DNA from: Pseudomonas graminis
Lineage (GTDB): Bacteria > Pseudomonadota > Gammaproteobacteria > Pseudomonadales > Pseudomonadaceae
Reading direction: 5' to 3'
Assembly: GCF_900111735.1 (NCBI RefSeq)
Contig: NZ_FOHW01000022.1
Location: forward strand, 1-51,504
DNA length: 51,504 nt
Below, one piece after another: positions 17,422-26,613 of this stretch. Position 1 is the first letter of the stretch. Each line of letters begins with the position of its first letter. The notes below the pieces were generated by a model that was not told where the DNA came from, searched no databases, and saw nothing but the letters and a program-made list of their open reading frames with translations. The translations under genes and the position numbers were made by a program.

Positions 17422-19416
17422 ATGTCTCTGCCCAAACATCACCTGGAATTGCTCAGCCCTGCCCGCGACGTGGCCATTGCCCGCGAGGCCATTCTGCATG
17501 GCGCTGACGCGATCTACATCGGCGGCCCCAGCTTCGGTGCGCGCCACAACGCGGCCAACGAGGTCAGCGAAATCGCCCAACTGGTCGAGTTCGCCCGCCG
17601 TTACCACGCCCGCGTCTTCACCACCATCAACACCATCCTTCACGACAACGAGCTGGAGCCGGCGCGCAAGCTGATCCATCAGCTCTACGACGCAGGCGTC
17701 GACGCGCTGATCGTGCAGGACCTCGGCGTGATGGAGCTGGACATTCCGCCCATCGAGCTGCACGCCAGCACCCAGACCGACATCCGCACGCTGGAGCGCG
17801 CACGCTTCCTCGATCAGGCCGGCTTCTCGCAGCTGGTGCTGGCCCGTGAGCTGAACCTGCAGGAAATCCGCGCCATTGCCGACGAAACCGATGCGGCCAT
17901 CGAGTTCTTCATTCATGGCGCGCTGTGTGTGGCCTTCTCCGGTCAGTGCAATATTTCCCACGCACACACCGGGCGCAGTGCCAACCGTGGCGACTGCTCC
18001 CAGGCCTGCCGCCTGCCCTATACGCTGAAAGACGACCAGGGTCGCGTTGTCGCCTACGAAAAACACCTGCTGTCGATGAAAGACAACAACCAGAGCGCCA
18101 ACCTGCGCGCGCTGGTGGACGCCGGCGTGCGTTCGTTCAAGATCGAAGGTCGCTACAAGGACATGGGCTATGTGAAGAACATCACGGCCTATTACCGCCA
18201 GCGTCTGGACGACATCCTGGAAGACCGACCGGACCTGGCCCGCGCCTCCAGCGGCCGCACCGCGCACTTCTTCCTGCCGGACCCGGACAAGACCTTCCAC
18301 CGGGGCAGCACCGACTACTTCGTCACCGATCGCAAAATCGACATCGGCGCGTTCGATTCGCCGACCTTCACCGGCCTGTTGGTCGGCGTGGTCGAGAAAG
18401 TCGGCAAGCGTGACTTGCAGGTGGTGACCCATGAGCCGCTGTCCAACGGCGACGGCCTCAACGTGCTGGTCAAGCGCGAAGTGGTGGGTTTCCGCGCCAA
18501 TATCGCCGAGCCCAAGGGCGAGTTCGAAGAAGACGGCGAGAAGCGCTACCGCTACCGTGTCGAGCCGAACGAGATGCCGAAAGGCCTGCAACTGCGGCCC
18601 AACCATCCGCTCAGCCGCAACCTCGATCACAACTGGCAGCAGGCCTTGCAAAAGACCTCGGCCGAACGCCGCATCGGCCTGTCATGGGTGGCGCGTCTGC
18701 GTGAAGAGCGTCTGGAGCTGGTCGCTACCAGCGAAGAAGGCATCAGCGCCCGCGTCGAGCTGAACGGGCCTTTTGGCGTCGCCAATAAACCGGAGCAGGC
18801 GCTGGAGCAACTGCACGATCTGCTCGGCCAACTTGGCACCACCGAATACCACGCGACCGCCATCGAGCTGGACGCGCCGCAAGCGTTTTTCATTCCGAAC
18901 TCGCAACTCAAGGCCTTGCGCCGCGAGGTCATCGAGACCTTGACTGCCGCTCGCATCCAGGCGCACCCACGCGGTGCCCGCAAGCCAGAAACGTCGCCGC
19001 CGCCGGTTTACCCTGAGGCGCACCTGTCGTTCCTGGCCAACGTCTACAACGAGAAGGCGCGGCACTTCTATCACCGTCACGGCGTGCAGTTGATCGACGC
19101 CGCGTATGAAGCCCATGAAGAAAAGGGCGAAGTGCCGGTGATGATCACCAAACACTGTCTGCGCTTCTCCTTCAACCTGTGCCCCAAGCAGGCCAAGGGC
19201 GTGACGGGCGTGCGCACCAAGGTGGCGCCGATGCAACTGGTGCATGGCGATGAAGTGCTGACGTTGAAATTCGATTGCAAGCCGTGCGAGATGCACGTGA
19301 TCGGCAAGATCAAGGGCCATATTCTGGGTCTGCCGCATCCGGGCAGCGGCGTTCAGGTGGTGGGGCATATCAGCCCTGCGGATCTGCTGAAGACCATCCC
19401 GCGCGCGCCGCACTGA
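17422..19416 (+). CDS. rlhA: U32-family 23S rRNA C2501 hydroxylase RlhA (YdcP)
   Basis: 664 aa. The U32 family was first called peptidase, but RlhA hydroxylates C2501 of 23S rRNA and its paralogue TrhP makes ho5U34 in tRNA. The length with a C-terminal extension matches RlhA (about 650 aa) rather than TrhP (about 450 aa). The U32 signature with four clustered cysteines lies at about 169-196 (ALCVAFSGQC, then GDCSQACR). The family motif SFKIEGRYK follows at about 235, and a second set of cysteines (HCLRFSFNLC, CKPC) lies near the C-terminus. A -10-like TACAAT lies at about 17380 with the ATG shortly after; the ribosome site is weak. The gene appears monocistronic. Confidence 0.9.
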   Translation: MSLPKHHLELLSPARDVAIAREAILHGADAIYIGGPSFGARHNAANEVSEIAQLVEFARRYHARVFTTINTILHDNELEPARKLIHQLYDAGVDALIVQDLGVMELDIPPIELHASTQTDIRTLERARFLDQAGFSQLVLARELNLQEIRAIADETDAAIEFFIHGALCVAFSGQCNISHAHTGRSANRGDCSQACRLPYTLKDDQGRVVAYEKHLLSMKDNNQSANLRALVDAGVRSFKIEGRYKDMGYVKNITAYYRQRLDDILEDRPDLARASSGRTAHFFLPDPDKTFHRGSTDYFVTDRKIDIGAFDSPTFTGLLVGVVEKVGKRDLQVVTHEPLSNGDGLNVLVKREVVGFRANIAEPKGEFEEDGEKRYRYRVEPNEMPKGLQLRPNHPLSRNLDHNWQQALQKTSAERRIGLSWVARLREERLELVATSEEGISARVELNGPFGVANKPEQALEQLHDLLGQLGTTEYHATAIELDAPQAFFIPNSQLKALRREVIETLTAARIQAHPRGARKPETSPPPVYPEAHLSFLANVYNEKARHFYHRHGVQLIDAAYEAHEEKGEVPVMITKHCLRFSFNLCPKQAKGVTGVRTKVAPMQLVHGDEVLTLKFDCKPCEMHVIGKIKGHILGLPHPGSGVQVVGHISPADLLKTIPRAPH

Positions 19417-19452
19417 TCTTGTCTGTATCTGGGCTATAAGGTTGCACTGATC

Positions 19453-19478
19453 GCGCTGCACCTTCCGGGGCGCAGCGC
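19453..19478. terminator. GC-rich hairpin between convergent genes
   Basis: Stem GCGCTGC/GCAGCGC with a 12-base loop, lying between rlhA (plus) and the small secreted-protein gene (minus). There is no T-run, so it is only a possible terminator or decay barrier. Confidence 0.4.
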
Positions 19479-19484
19479 GGTAAG

Positions 19485-19814
19485 TCAGCGCCGGGCGACT
19501 TCGTGCTTGATGCAGCCTTCGTAATACACCTGTTTGACGCCTTCCGGCCGCAGCCTCGACGGGCTGTCGTAGGTCTGTTCGGTGATGCCCAGCGCGCTCA
19601 TGCGCATCCATTGCTGGGCAAAGTGCTGGGCCTGCATTTTCTTGCGGGCGCCGTACAGCGTCAGACCGGACAGTTTGTATTGCTGAGCGGTGCCGGCCAT
19701 CCCCGCGCCCCAAGTGCAAAGGTCGCGTTCGTTCTTGCTGGGACTGCGGGCCAAGGCCTGGGAAGTCACCGTTATGAGCACGCAGAAGGTCAGTAGAGTC
19801 TTGAGAAATGACAT
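19485..19814 (-). CDS. small secreted hypothetical protein
   Basis: 109 aa with a clear signal peptide (hydrophobic 5-19, likely cleavage after ALA at about 22). The mature part has two cysteines (DLCTWG and EGCIKHE) that could form one disulfide, and a tyrosine-rich C-terminal part. I do not recognise a named family. It is convergent with rlhA. The 286-bp gap upstream is shared with pcs, which is transcribed away. Confidence 0.72.
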   Translation of the reverse strand: MSFLKTLLTFCVLITVTSQALARSPSKNERDLCTWGAGMAGTAQQYKLSGLTLYGARKKMQAQHFAQQWMRMSALGITEQTYDSPSRLRPEGVKQVYYEGCIKHEVARR

Positions 19815-20008
19815 GCGATTCCTTGCCTAAGTGACTGATCAGGCGTGGATTCTGACGAGATGGTCGACTCAACGGGGCCAGCATATTGCCTTCTTTGTCG
19901 TTCAGCCGACCAATGACACCTGCGCCGCTCTGTTCCATGATGCGGCGTCACATTTGAGTAACGAAAGCCTGCGCCGCCTGCTACCGTGTAGCGGTTACGT
20001 ATGAACCT

Positions 20009-20031
20009 TATCGACCGATCCCCGGTCGATA
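20009..20031. promoter_or_regulatory. inverted repeat in the pcs leader
   Basis: TATCGACCG and CGGTCGATA form perfect 9-bp arms around a 5-base loop, 70 bases before the pcs start. It could be an operator or a leader hairpin. Confidence 0.45.
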
Positions 20032-20100
20032 GATGCACCTCTGGTTCCGTCGACCTCTGCCGTACCCGACCGAACCCGCTTATTTCCAGAAGGACCGTCC

Positions 20101-20820
20101 ATGATTCCAATTCAACGCATCGCCTGGCTCAAGGCCTGGGGCGCCCATGGCTTTACCGCCACCGGCGTGGTGCTCGCTTTTCTCGCGACCATTGCTCTGT
20201 TCGATAATCAACCCAAGGCGTGCCTGCTCTGGCTGGGCTTTGCCCTGATTGTCGATGGCGTGGACGGCTCCCTGGCGCGCAAGCTGAACGTGCAGTCTGT
20301 GCTGCCGCACTTCGACGGCTCCGTGCTCGACCTGGTGATCGATTACCTGACCTACGTCTTCATCCCCGCCCTGTTCATCTACCGCTACATCCCCCTGCCG
20401 GAATACACCCTGCTGCTGACCACCTCGATCATTCTGGTGTCGTCGCTGTTCTGTTTCTGCAACGTCGAGATGAAAAGCAAGGACAACTACTTTCAGGGCT
20501 TCCCCGCCGCCTGGAACGTCGTCGCCCTGTGCGTGTACATCCTTTCCCCGGCACCGTGGCTGACCTTCATCACGGTGATCTGCCTGGCGCTGCTGACCGT
20601 CACCCGCATGAAGTTCCTGCACCCGTTCCGCGTCCGCCGCTTCATGCCCCTTAACATCGCGGTCACTGCCGTGTGGTTCTTCTGCAGCTTCCTGCTGGTG
20701 ATGAACCATCCGTACAACGGATCGGTCGCCTTGTTCGTGTGGCTGGCCATGTCGGCGTACTTCCTGGGGATCTGCATCTGGCGCACGTCGATGGAATGGA
20801 TCGACAAAGCCCGCGTCTGA
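20101..20820 (+). CDS. pcs: phosphatidylcholine synthase
   Basis: 239 aa inner-membrane protein. Pcs condenses choline with CDP-diacylglycerol to make phosphatidylcholine. The CDP-alcohol phosphotransferase signature is complete: D52-x2-D55-G56-x2-A59-R60, then G73-x3-D77-x3-D81. Membrane segments follow at about 85-105, 108-125, 140-180 and 195-230. The length fits bacterial Pcs (about 240 aa) and not the longer phosphatidylserine synthases. The start follows AGAAGGA. No choline transporter is adjacent. A shared bidirectional terminator separates it from the Lrp-type gene. Confidence 0.93.
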   Translation: MIPIQRIAWLKAWGAHGFTATGVVLAFLATIALFDNQPKACLLWLGFALIVDGVDGSLARKLNVQSVLPHFDGSVLDLVIDYLTYVFIPALFIYRYIPLPEYTLLLTTSIILVSSLFCFCNVEMKSKDNYFQGFPAAWNVVALCVYILSPAPWLTFITVICLALLTVTRMKFLHPFRVRRFMPLNIAVTAVWFFCSFLLVMNHPYNGSVALFVWLAMSAYFLGICIWRTSMEWIDKARV

Positions 20821-20849
20821 TTCGTCCGGCGACTTTCTCCGACGCACAA

Positions 20850-20884
20850 AAAAGCAGCCCCCCTTTGGAGGGCTGCTTTTTTTT
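20850..20884. terminator. bidirectional terminator between pcs and the Lrp-type gene
   Basis: Stem GCAGCCC/GGGCTGC (20854-20860 and 20870-20876) with A-tracts on the left and T-tracts on the right, so it can end transcription from both convergent genes. Confidence 0.92.
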
Positions 20885-20930
20885 GCACGGCATTTGGACC
20901 GGGCGTTTTTAATGCTTCCCGGACCAGGGT

Positions 20931-21392
20931 TTACAGGCTGTAGTTCAACGGCAGCTGGGTGGTGGACTTGATCTGCTCCATAGCGAAGCTGGAACTCATG
21001 TCGGTGATGCCGGACAACTGGATCAGCTTTTTGTAAACGGCGTCGTAGCCGGCGATGTCCGGCACCACGATCCGCAGCATGTAGTCGGTGTCGCCAGCCA
21101 TGCGATAGCACTCCACAACTTCGGGCAGCGTCCCAATCAGATCATGGAAGCGCCCCAGCCACTGGGCGTTGTGCTGGTTGGTGCGAATGGCGGCGAAGAC
21201 CGTCACGGCGACGTTCAACTGCCCGGGGTCGAGCAATGCCACCCGACCACGAATCATGCCCTGCTCTTCGAGCTTCTGTACGCGACGCCAGCAGGCGGTG
21301 CTGCCGAGACCAACGCTGTCGGCGATTTCGGCGATCGGGCGGGTGCAGTCGTTTTGCAGAATGCTCAGGATGGCCTGGTCGAATTTGTCCAT
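20931..21392 (-). CDS. Lrp/AsnC family transcriptional regulator
   Basis: 153 aa from the ATG at 21392 (MDKFDQAILSIL); the longer open frame upstream shows no similarity to the family. The N-terminal winged helix-turn-helix (about 18-40, IAEIADSVGLGSTACWRRVQ) is followed by the RAM/AsnC ligand-binding fold (about 65-145), with VVECYRMAGDTDYMLRIVVP typical of the effector pocket. It is divergently transcribed from a cysteine desulfurase gene; a 30-bp inverted repeat in the gap is a likely binding site. Control of the desulfurase by an amino acid such as cysteine is an inference from this layout. Confidence 0.92.
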   Translation of the reverse strand: MDKFDQAILSILQNDCTRPIAEIADSVGLGSTACWRRVQKLEEQGMIRGRVALLDPGQLNVAVTVFAAIRTNQHNAQWLGRFHDLIGTLPEVVECYRMAGDTDYMLRIVVPDIAGYDAVYKKLIQLSGITDMSSSFAMEQIKSTTQLPLNYSL

Positions 21393-21470
21393 GGAATGCG
21401 CAGTAGCCTCAGTGACGTCATATGCCGGTAAGCGATAAAGATAGGCCAAAAAGCGCCGGGCCGAAAATAG

Positions 21471-21500
21471 TATTCCGATATCCGTGCGTTTATCGGAATA
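21471..21500. promoter_or_regulatory. 10+10 bp inverted repeat, candidate Lrp-type operator
   Basis: TATTCCGATA and TATCGGAATA are perfect arms with a 10-base spacer, so the half-site centres are about two helical turns apart. It lies between the Lrp-type gene and the cysteine desulfurase gene in an otherwise AT-richer stretch. Confidence 0.6.
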
Positions 21501-21598
21501 ACTTTCTATCTGGAGCGCCAATCTCCGTCGAGGAATCAATTTTTTTTCAGTCTGACGCTAGTAGTATTTTCTGCACGACGGACAGCGCAGAAACCCCC

Positions 21599-22759
21599 AT
21601 GAAAACACTCCCTTGTTATTTCGATTACGCCGCCACCACACCGGTCGATGACCGCGTCATCCAGGCCATGGTCACCTGCCTGGGCCGCGAAGGCACCTTC
21701 GGCAACCCGGCCTCCAGCTCCCACGCATACGGCAATCAAGCCCGCCAGTCCGTTGAGTTGGCGCGCCGTCAGGTCGCAGAGCTGGTGGGCTGCAGTGCCG
21801 ACGATCTGGTCTGGACCTCGGGCGCTACCGAATCCAACAATCTGGCAATCAAGGGCATCGCGCTCAACCCGAGCAACGGCGCACGCCGCCACCTCATCAC
21901 CAGCACCATCGAACACAAAGCCGTGATCGACACCGTGCGCCAGCTTGAGCAGGCCGGTTTCCCGGTGACCTGGCTCGAGCCCGACAACCGCGGCCTGATT
22001 CACCCGGATGCCGTACGCCAGGCACTGCGTGACGACACGCTGCTGGTGTCGCTGATGCTGGTCAACAACGAGCTGGGCACCGTCACCGACATCGCCGCGA
22101 TCGGCAAACTGGTTCGTGAACACGGCGCTCTGTTCCACGTCGACGCCGCCCAGGGTGCTGGCAAACTGGCGATAGACCTGAGCGCATTGGCAGTAGACCT
22201 GATGTCCTTCTCCGCGCACAAAACCTATGGCCCGAAAGGCATCGGCGCCTTGTACGTCGGCGAACGCGCACGGCCGCTGCTCGAAGCACAGATGCACGGC
22301 GGCGGCCACGAACAGGGTTATCGCTCCGGCACCCTCGCCACCCACCAGATCGTCGGCATGGGGGCGGCTTACGCCCTCGCCAGCGCTGAGATGGACGAGG
22401 AAGTTGCACGCATCAGTGCCTTGTCGGCGCAACTGCGCGAAGGTCTGCTCAACCTGAACGGCGTGAGCCTGAATGGCGATCCAGCCCAGCGCGTCCCCCA
22501 CACCCTCAACGTCTGCATCGACAGCCCGGGCTTCAACGTTGCCAGCCTTGCCAGCGAACTGGCGGTTTCATCGACCTCGGCGTGTAACTCGGCGAGCAGC
22601 AGCGTTTCTCACGTGTTACTGGGTTTGGGATTGAGTCAGGCCCAGGCCGGCAGCAGCTTGCGGCTGAGCTTGGGCCGGTACACCGAGGTGAGTGATGTGG
22701 AAAAGGCGATTGCGGTGATTGCCGGAAAGGTCAGTGCGCCGTCGACGACGTTCTGGTGA
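21599..22759 (+). CDS. cysteine desulfurase / NifS-IscS-like class V aminotransferase
   Basis: 386 aa PLP enzyme. Cysteine desulfurases release sulfur from cysteine as a persulfide, giving alanine. PLP lysine K208 lies in SFSAHKTYG; H106 and D182 match the cofactor-stacking histidine and the pyridine-binding aspartate. The catalytic cysteine is C329 in SSTSACNSASSS. It is not in an isc or suf cluster, so it is probably a stand-alone paralogue for catabolism or a dedicated sulfur acceptor rather than general Fe-S assembly. The ATG at 21599 opens the conserved N-terminus (CYFDYAATTP). The leader contains TTTTTTTC and no strong ribosome site. Confidence 0.9.
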   Translation: MKTLPCYFDYAATTPVDDRVIQAMVTCLGREGTFGNPASSSHAYGNQARQSVELARRQVAELVGCSADDLVWTSGATESNNLAIKGIALNPSNGARRHLITSTIEHKAVIDTVRQLEQAGFPVTWLEPDNRGLIHPDAVRQALRDDTLLVSLMLVNNELGTVTDIAAIGKLVREHGALFHVDAAQGAGKLAIDLSALAVDLMSFSAHKTYGPKGIGALYVGERARPLLEAQMHGGGHEQGYRSGTLATHQIVGMGAAYALASAEMDEEVARISALSAQLREGLLNLNGVSLNGDPAQRVPHTLNVCIDSPGFNVASLASELAVSSTSACNSASSSVSHVLLGLGLSQAQAGSSLRLSLGRYTEVSDVEKAIAVIAGKVSAPSTTFW

Positions 22760-22801
22760 GAGCATGATTGGGAGGTTCCCTCGTTGGGAGCTTCCCGCGG
22801 C

Positions 22802-23737
22802 TCACAGCTTCCCCGCCAACGCACACGCCTCTCGATCCGCCTTCGCATTCGCCCCGAAATCCTCCGCCAGCAAATCCACCAGCCCCCGCACCGAGGGCAG
22901 CAACCCTCGGCGAGACGGGAACACCGCATGGATCAACCCGCTTGGCGGCCGAAACCCCGGCAGTAACTCGACCAGCCGCCCCTCATGCAACGAATGCCGA
23001 ACCATGATCTCCGGCAGCTGCACCACCCCCACACCCTCAACGGCCGCGCGGTGCAACGCGTCCAGATCAGAGGTCACAAAGCGCGGCTGATGGGGAACCT
23101 CGATCCGCTCATCGCCCGGGCCGATCAGCGCCCATCGGTGCTCACGGTTCGCCGGCGCCAGATCCATGCTCGGCAGACCCACCAGCTCCTGCGGCGTACG
23201 AACTGTCCTGCCCTCCAGCAATGAGGGGCGAGCCACCAGCCGCTGATGACTCTCGCCCAACACCTTCATCACCAGATTCTCGTCGTCCAGCGGCGGAAAA
23301 CGCACCCTCAGAGCGATGTCATACCCCTCCCCCAATACATCCACCCGACGGTTGCTGCTCTCCACCTGAATCTGCACTTTCGGGTGCAGCACCAAAAACC
23401 TGGCGATGGTGTCGCTCACCCCCATGGCCCCCAGCGCCGGCGGGCAACTGATGCGCACGATCCCCTGGGGTTCGGACCTCGACTGCTCGACGACTTTCTC
23501 CGCAGCATCGGCCTCGACCAGCATTGCCACGCAGTGACGGTAATAATCCAGCCCGACCTCGGTCACCGTGAACTTGCGCGTGGTGCGCTGGATCAGACGT
23601 ACCCCGAGCCGATCTTCCAGTTGAGCGATGCGACGGCTGAGCTTGGTCTTCGGCACTTCGATCTTGCGCGCGGCGGCGGCGAACCCCTTGTTCTCTACCA
23701 CCTGCACGAAGTAGTACAAATCGTTGAAGTCGTACAC
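22802..23737 (-). CDS. LysR family transcriptional regulator
   Basis: 311 aa. The N-terminal winged helix-turn-helix (1-60; DLYYFVQVVENKGFAAAARK, then LSRRIAQLEDRLGVRL) is followed by the periplasmic-binding-like effector domain (about 88-295). The start is a GTG at 23737, chosen because homologues begin with YDFNDLYYF; an ATG-started extension would run through the copA promoter region. It is divergent from copA, but the CueR site explains copper control there, so its own target is unknown. Confidence 0.9.
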   Translation of the reverse strand: MYDFNDLYYFVQVVENKGFAAAARKIEVPKTKLSRRIAQLEDRLGVRLIQRTTRKFTVTEVGLDYYRHCVAMLVEADAAEKVVEQSRSEPQGIVRISCPPALGAMGVSDTIARFLVLHPKVQIQVESSNRRVDVLGEGYDIALRVRFPPLDDENLVMKVLGESHQRLVARPSLLEGRTVRTPQELVGLPSMDLAPANREHRWALIGPGDERIEVPHQPRFVTSDLDALHRAAVEGVGVVQLPEIMVRHSLHEGRLVELLPGFRPPSGLIHAVFPSRRGLLPSVRGLVDLLAEDFGANAKADREACALAGKL

Positions 23738-23850
23738 GGTATGCCGCTCGCCTGGCCGAAAGGGGCTGCGATTGTGGCAGGTTGCCAATGGACTGTCCTG
23801 CGCAGCGCTTGTCGGGCCAAGGCGCACCACGTTCATCGTCCCATCGACCC

Positions 23851-23881
23851 TTGACCTTGCCGGAAGGGCAAGGTTGATCCT
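23851..23881 (+). promoter_or_regulatory. copA promoter with CueR-type operator
   Basis: A perfect inverted repeat ACCTTGCC-N5-GGCAAGGT (23854-23874) overlaps a -35 TTGACC (23851-23856). The following TGATCC/GATCCT hexamer lies 18-19 bases away, the long spacer typical of MerR-family promoters. The pattern matches the CueR binding consensus. Confidence 0.85.
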
Positions 23882-23912
23882 TACTGGCAATCGATTTACC
23901 GGAGTGACCACG

Positions 23913-26165
23913 ATGCCCAGTCCCGCAACATTCGATCTGCCTATCGGCGGCATGACCTGCGCAAGCTGCGCAGGTCGGGTCGAGCGCGCATTGCGCAAAG
24001 TGCCCGGTGTCCAGGTCGCCACGGTCAACCTCGCCAACGAACGTGCCCACGTCGAAGTCAGCGGGCAGATCGACCCTGCCTTACTGCTGGCCGCCGTCGA
24101 CAAGGCCGGCTACAGCGCCAGCCTTGAGCAGGATTCAGCCGCGCAGCAAGCCGATCAGCGCAAACGCCACGACACCGCGCGCTGGCAGTTGGTACTCGCC
24201 GTCGTGCTGGCGCTGCCGCTGGTGGTGCCGATGCTGCTGCAACCGTTCGGCATCCACGGGATGCTCTCGCCGTGGCTGCAATTCGCCCTGGCGACCCCCG
24301 TGCAATTCCTGCTCGGCGCGCGCTTTTACGTGGCGGCCTGGAAAGCCGTGCGTGCCGGTGCCGGCAATATGGACCTGCTCGTCGCCTTGGGCACCAGCGC
24401 CGGTTACGGTCTGAGCGTCTATCAATGGCAGAGCGCCGGGCCCGGTACCGCGCCGCACCTGTACTTCGAGGCGTCGGCGGTGGTGATTGCGCTGGTCCTG
24501 CTCGGTAAATACCTGGAGAGCAGCGCCAAGCGCCAGACCGCCAGCGCGATTCGGGCGCTGGAGGCATTGCGCCCTGAGCGGGCGATGAAGCGGGTGGACG
24601 GGCAGGAAGTGGACGTCGCCATCAGCACGTTGAGCATCGGCGATCAGGTGGTCGTGAAACCCGGCCAGCGCTTCCCGGTGGATGGCGAGGTGATCGAAGG
24701 CCAGAGCCATGCCGACGAAGCCTTGATCAGCGGCGAGAGCCTGCCGGTGCCCAAGCAGCCAGGCGACAAGGTCACCGGCGGCGCGATCAATGGCGAGGGC
24801 CGTCTGCTGATCAGCACTCAAGCGCTGGGCGCGGAAACCGTGCTGGCGCGCATCATTCGGCTGGTGGAGGACGCGCAGTCAGCCAAGGCGCCGATCCAGA
24901 AGCTGGTCGACAAGGTCAGTCAGGTGTTCGTGCCGGTAGTCTTGCTGGTGGCGGTTGCCACGCTCGCCGGCTGGTTGATGGCGGGCGCGTCACTGGAGGT
25001 CGCGCTGATCAACGCCGTCACCGTGCTGGTCATCGCCTGCCCCTGTGCGCTGGGGCTGGCCACGCCGACCGCTATCATGGCCGGCACCGGCGTGGCTGCA
25101 CGTCACGGCATTTTGATCAAGGACGCTGAAGCCCTGGAGCGCGCCCATGAAGTCACCACGGTGGTCTTCGACAAGACCGGCACGCTGACCTCCGGCGCGC
25201 CGCGCATTGCTCACATGGCCGCGCTCGAGGGTGATGAAAACACCTTGCTGCAATGGGCCGGTGCGCTGCAGCGTGGAAGTGAACACCCGTTGGCCAAAGC
25301 GGTGCTGGACATGACCACAGAGCGCGGTCTGAGCCTGGAGGCCGTTGGCAACAGCCGCGCGCTGGCCGGACGCGGAATCGCCGGGACCCTGCAAGGCCGC
25401 GAGCTGGCGCTGGGTAATCGTCGGCTGCTGCAAGAAAGCGGCTTGCAGGAAGAAAGCGGCTTGAGCGGGGACGTCCTGCAGGAGCGTGCTCAGGCCTGGG
25501 AAGCTGAAGGCCGCACGCTGTCCTGGCTGATCGAATTGAGCCCGCAGCGTCAGGTGCTCGGCCTGTTTGCCTTCGGCGACACGCTCAAGCCCGGCGCCTT
25601 TGAGGCCATCGCGCAACTGAGCGCCCGGCACATCAGCAGTCACCTGCTGACGGGTGACAATCGCGGCAGCGCCAGGGTCGTCGCGCAGGCGCTGGGCATC
25701 AGCGATGTGCACGCCGAGGTGTTGCCCGCCGATAAAGCCGCGACCGTCGTGGCACTGAAAAAAACCGGCGTGGTGGCGATGGTCGGTGACGGCATCAACG
25801 ACGCCCCTGCGCTGGCCGCTGCCGACATTGGCATTGCCATGGGCGGCGGCACGGACGTTGCCATGCACGCCGCCGGCATCACCCTGATGCGCGGCGACCC
25901 GCGGTTGATCCCCGCCGCCCTCGACATCAGCCGCAAGACCTACGCGAAGATCCGGCAAAACCTGTTCTGGGCCTTCGTTTACAACCTGATCGGCATACCG
26001 CTGGCTGCGTTCGGCGTGCTCAACCCGGTGCTGGCAGGCGCGGCCATGGCCTTGTCCAGCGTCAGCGTCGTGAGCAACGCCCTGCTGTTGAAAATCTGGA
26101 CACCTGAAGACGAAACCAAACACGACCCCAAAGCCAAGGCCAACGACAAGAGAGACGCCTCATGA
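23913..26165 (+). CDS. copA: copper-exporting P1B-type ATPase
   Basis: 750 aa inner-membrane pump that exports Cu(I) at the cost of ATP. One N-terminal metal-binding domain carries C16-A-S-C19 in GMTCASC. The transmembrane metal site is C376-P-C378, diagnostic of the Cu+/Ag+ subgroup. The phosphorylated aspartate is D420 in DKTGTLT, followed by the TGDN and GDGINDAPAL hinge motifs and paired C-terminal helices. The ATG at 23913 follows GGAGTG; the upstream extension crosses the CueR site and is not coding. The stop overlaps the cueR start by ATGA. Confidence 0.95.
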   Translation: MPSPATFDLPIGGMTCASCAGRVERALRKVPGVQVATVNLANERAHVEVSGQIDPALLLAAVDKAGYSASLEQDSAAQQADQRKRHDTARWQLVLAVVLALPLVVPMLLQPFGIHGMLSPWLQFALATPVQFLLGARFYVAAWKAVRAGAGNMDLLVALGTSAGYGLSVYQWQSAGPGTAPHLYFEASAVVIALVLLGKYLESSAKRQTASAIRALEALRPERAMKRVDGQEVDVAISTLSIGDQVVVKPGQRFPVDGEVIEGQSHADEALISGESLPVPKQPGDKVTGGAINGEGRLLISTQALGAETVLARIIRLVEDAQSAKAPIQKLVDKVSQVFVPVVLLVAVATLAGWLMAGASLEVALINAVTVLVIACPCALGLATPTAIMAGTGVAARHGILIKDAEALERAHEVTTVVFDKTGTLTSGAPRIAHMAALEGDENTLLQWAGALQRGSEHPLAKAVLDMTTERGLSLEAVGNSRALAGRGIAGTLQGRELALGNRRLLQESGLQEESGLSGDVLQERAQAWEAEGRTLSWLIELSPQRQVLGLFAFGDTLKPGAFEAIAQLSARHISSHLLTGDNRGSARVVAQALGISDVHAEVLPADKAATVVALKKTGVVAMVGDGINDAPALAAADIGIAMGGGTDVAMHAAGITLMRGDPRLIPAALDISRKTYAKIRQNLFWAFVYNLIGIPLAAFGVLNPVLAGAAMALSSVSVVSNALLLKIWTPEDETKHDPKAKANDKRDAS

Positions 26166-26569
26166 ACATCGGACAAGCCGCCAAACGCAGCGGCCTCAGC
26201 GCCAAGATGATTCGCTACTACGAATCCATCGGCCTGCTGCCGGCCGCTACCCGCACCGACAGCGGCTATCGCCTGTACGGTCCGGACGCGCTGCACACCC
26301 TGGCGTTCATCAAACGCTCGCGAGACCTGGGGTTTTCCCTGGAAGAGGTCGGCAAACTGCTGACCCTCTGGCAAGACCGTGGCCGCGCCAGCGCCGACGT
26401 CAAGGCGCTGGCCCACAAGCACATCGTCGAACTCAATCAGAAGATCGAGGAACTGGCCGGGCTGCGCGACACCCTGCAGGACCTGGTCAGCCACTGCCAC
26501 GGCGACCGCCGGCCGGACTGCCCGATTCTGGCGGACCTGGCGTCGAACGGAGTTCGCCTGAATGGGTAA
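26162..26569 (+). CDS. cueR: CueR-type copper-responsive MerR regulator
   Basis: 135 aa. The N-terminal MerR helix-turn-helix (IGQAAKRSGLSAKMIRYYE) and a long dimerisation helix are followed by a Cu-binding loop with two cysteines spaced C-x7-C (CHGDRRPDC, residues about 116-124), as in CueR. It overlaps copA by four bases, so it is co-translated with the pump it activates. This gives an autoregulated copA-cueR operon rather than the separate cueR of E. coli. Confidence 0.93.
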   Translation: MNIGQAAKRSGLSAKMIRYYESIGLLPAATRTDSGYRLYGPDALHTLAFIKRSRDLGFSLEEVGKLLTLWQDRGRASADVKALAHKHIVELNQKIEELAGLRDTLQDLVSHCHGDRRPDCPILADLASNGVRLNG

Positions 26570-26613
26570 CGCCCGCGCCCCTGCCTGCCGCACCGCCGCT
26601 CAGGAAAAATCCC

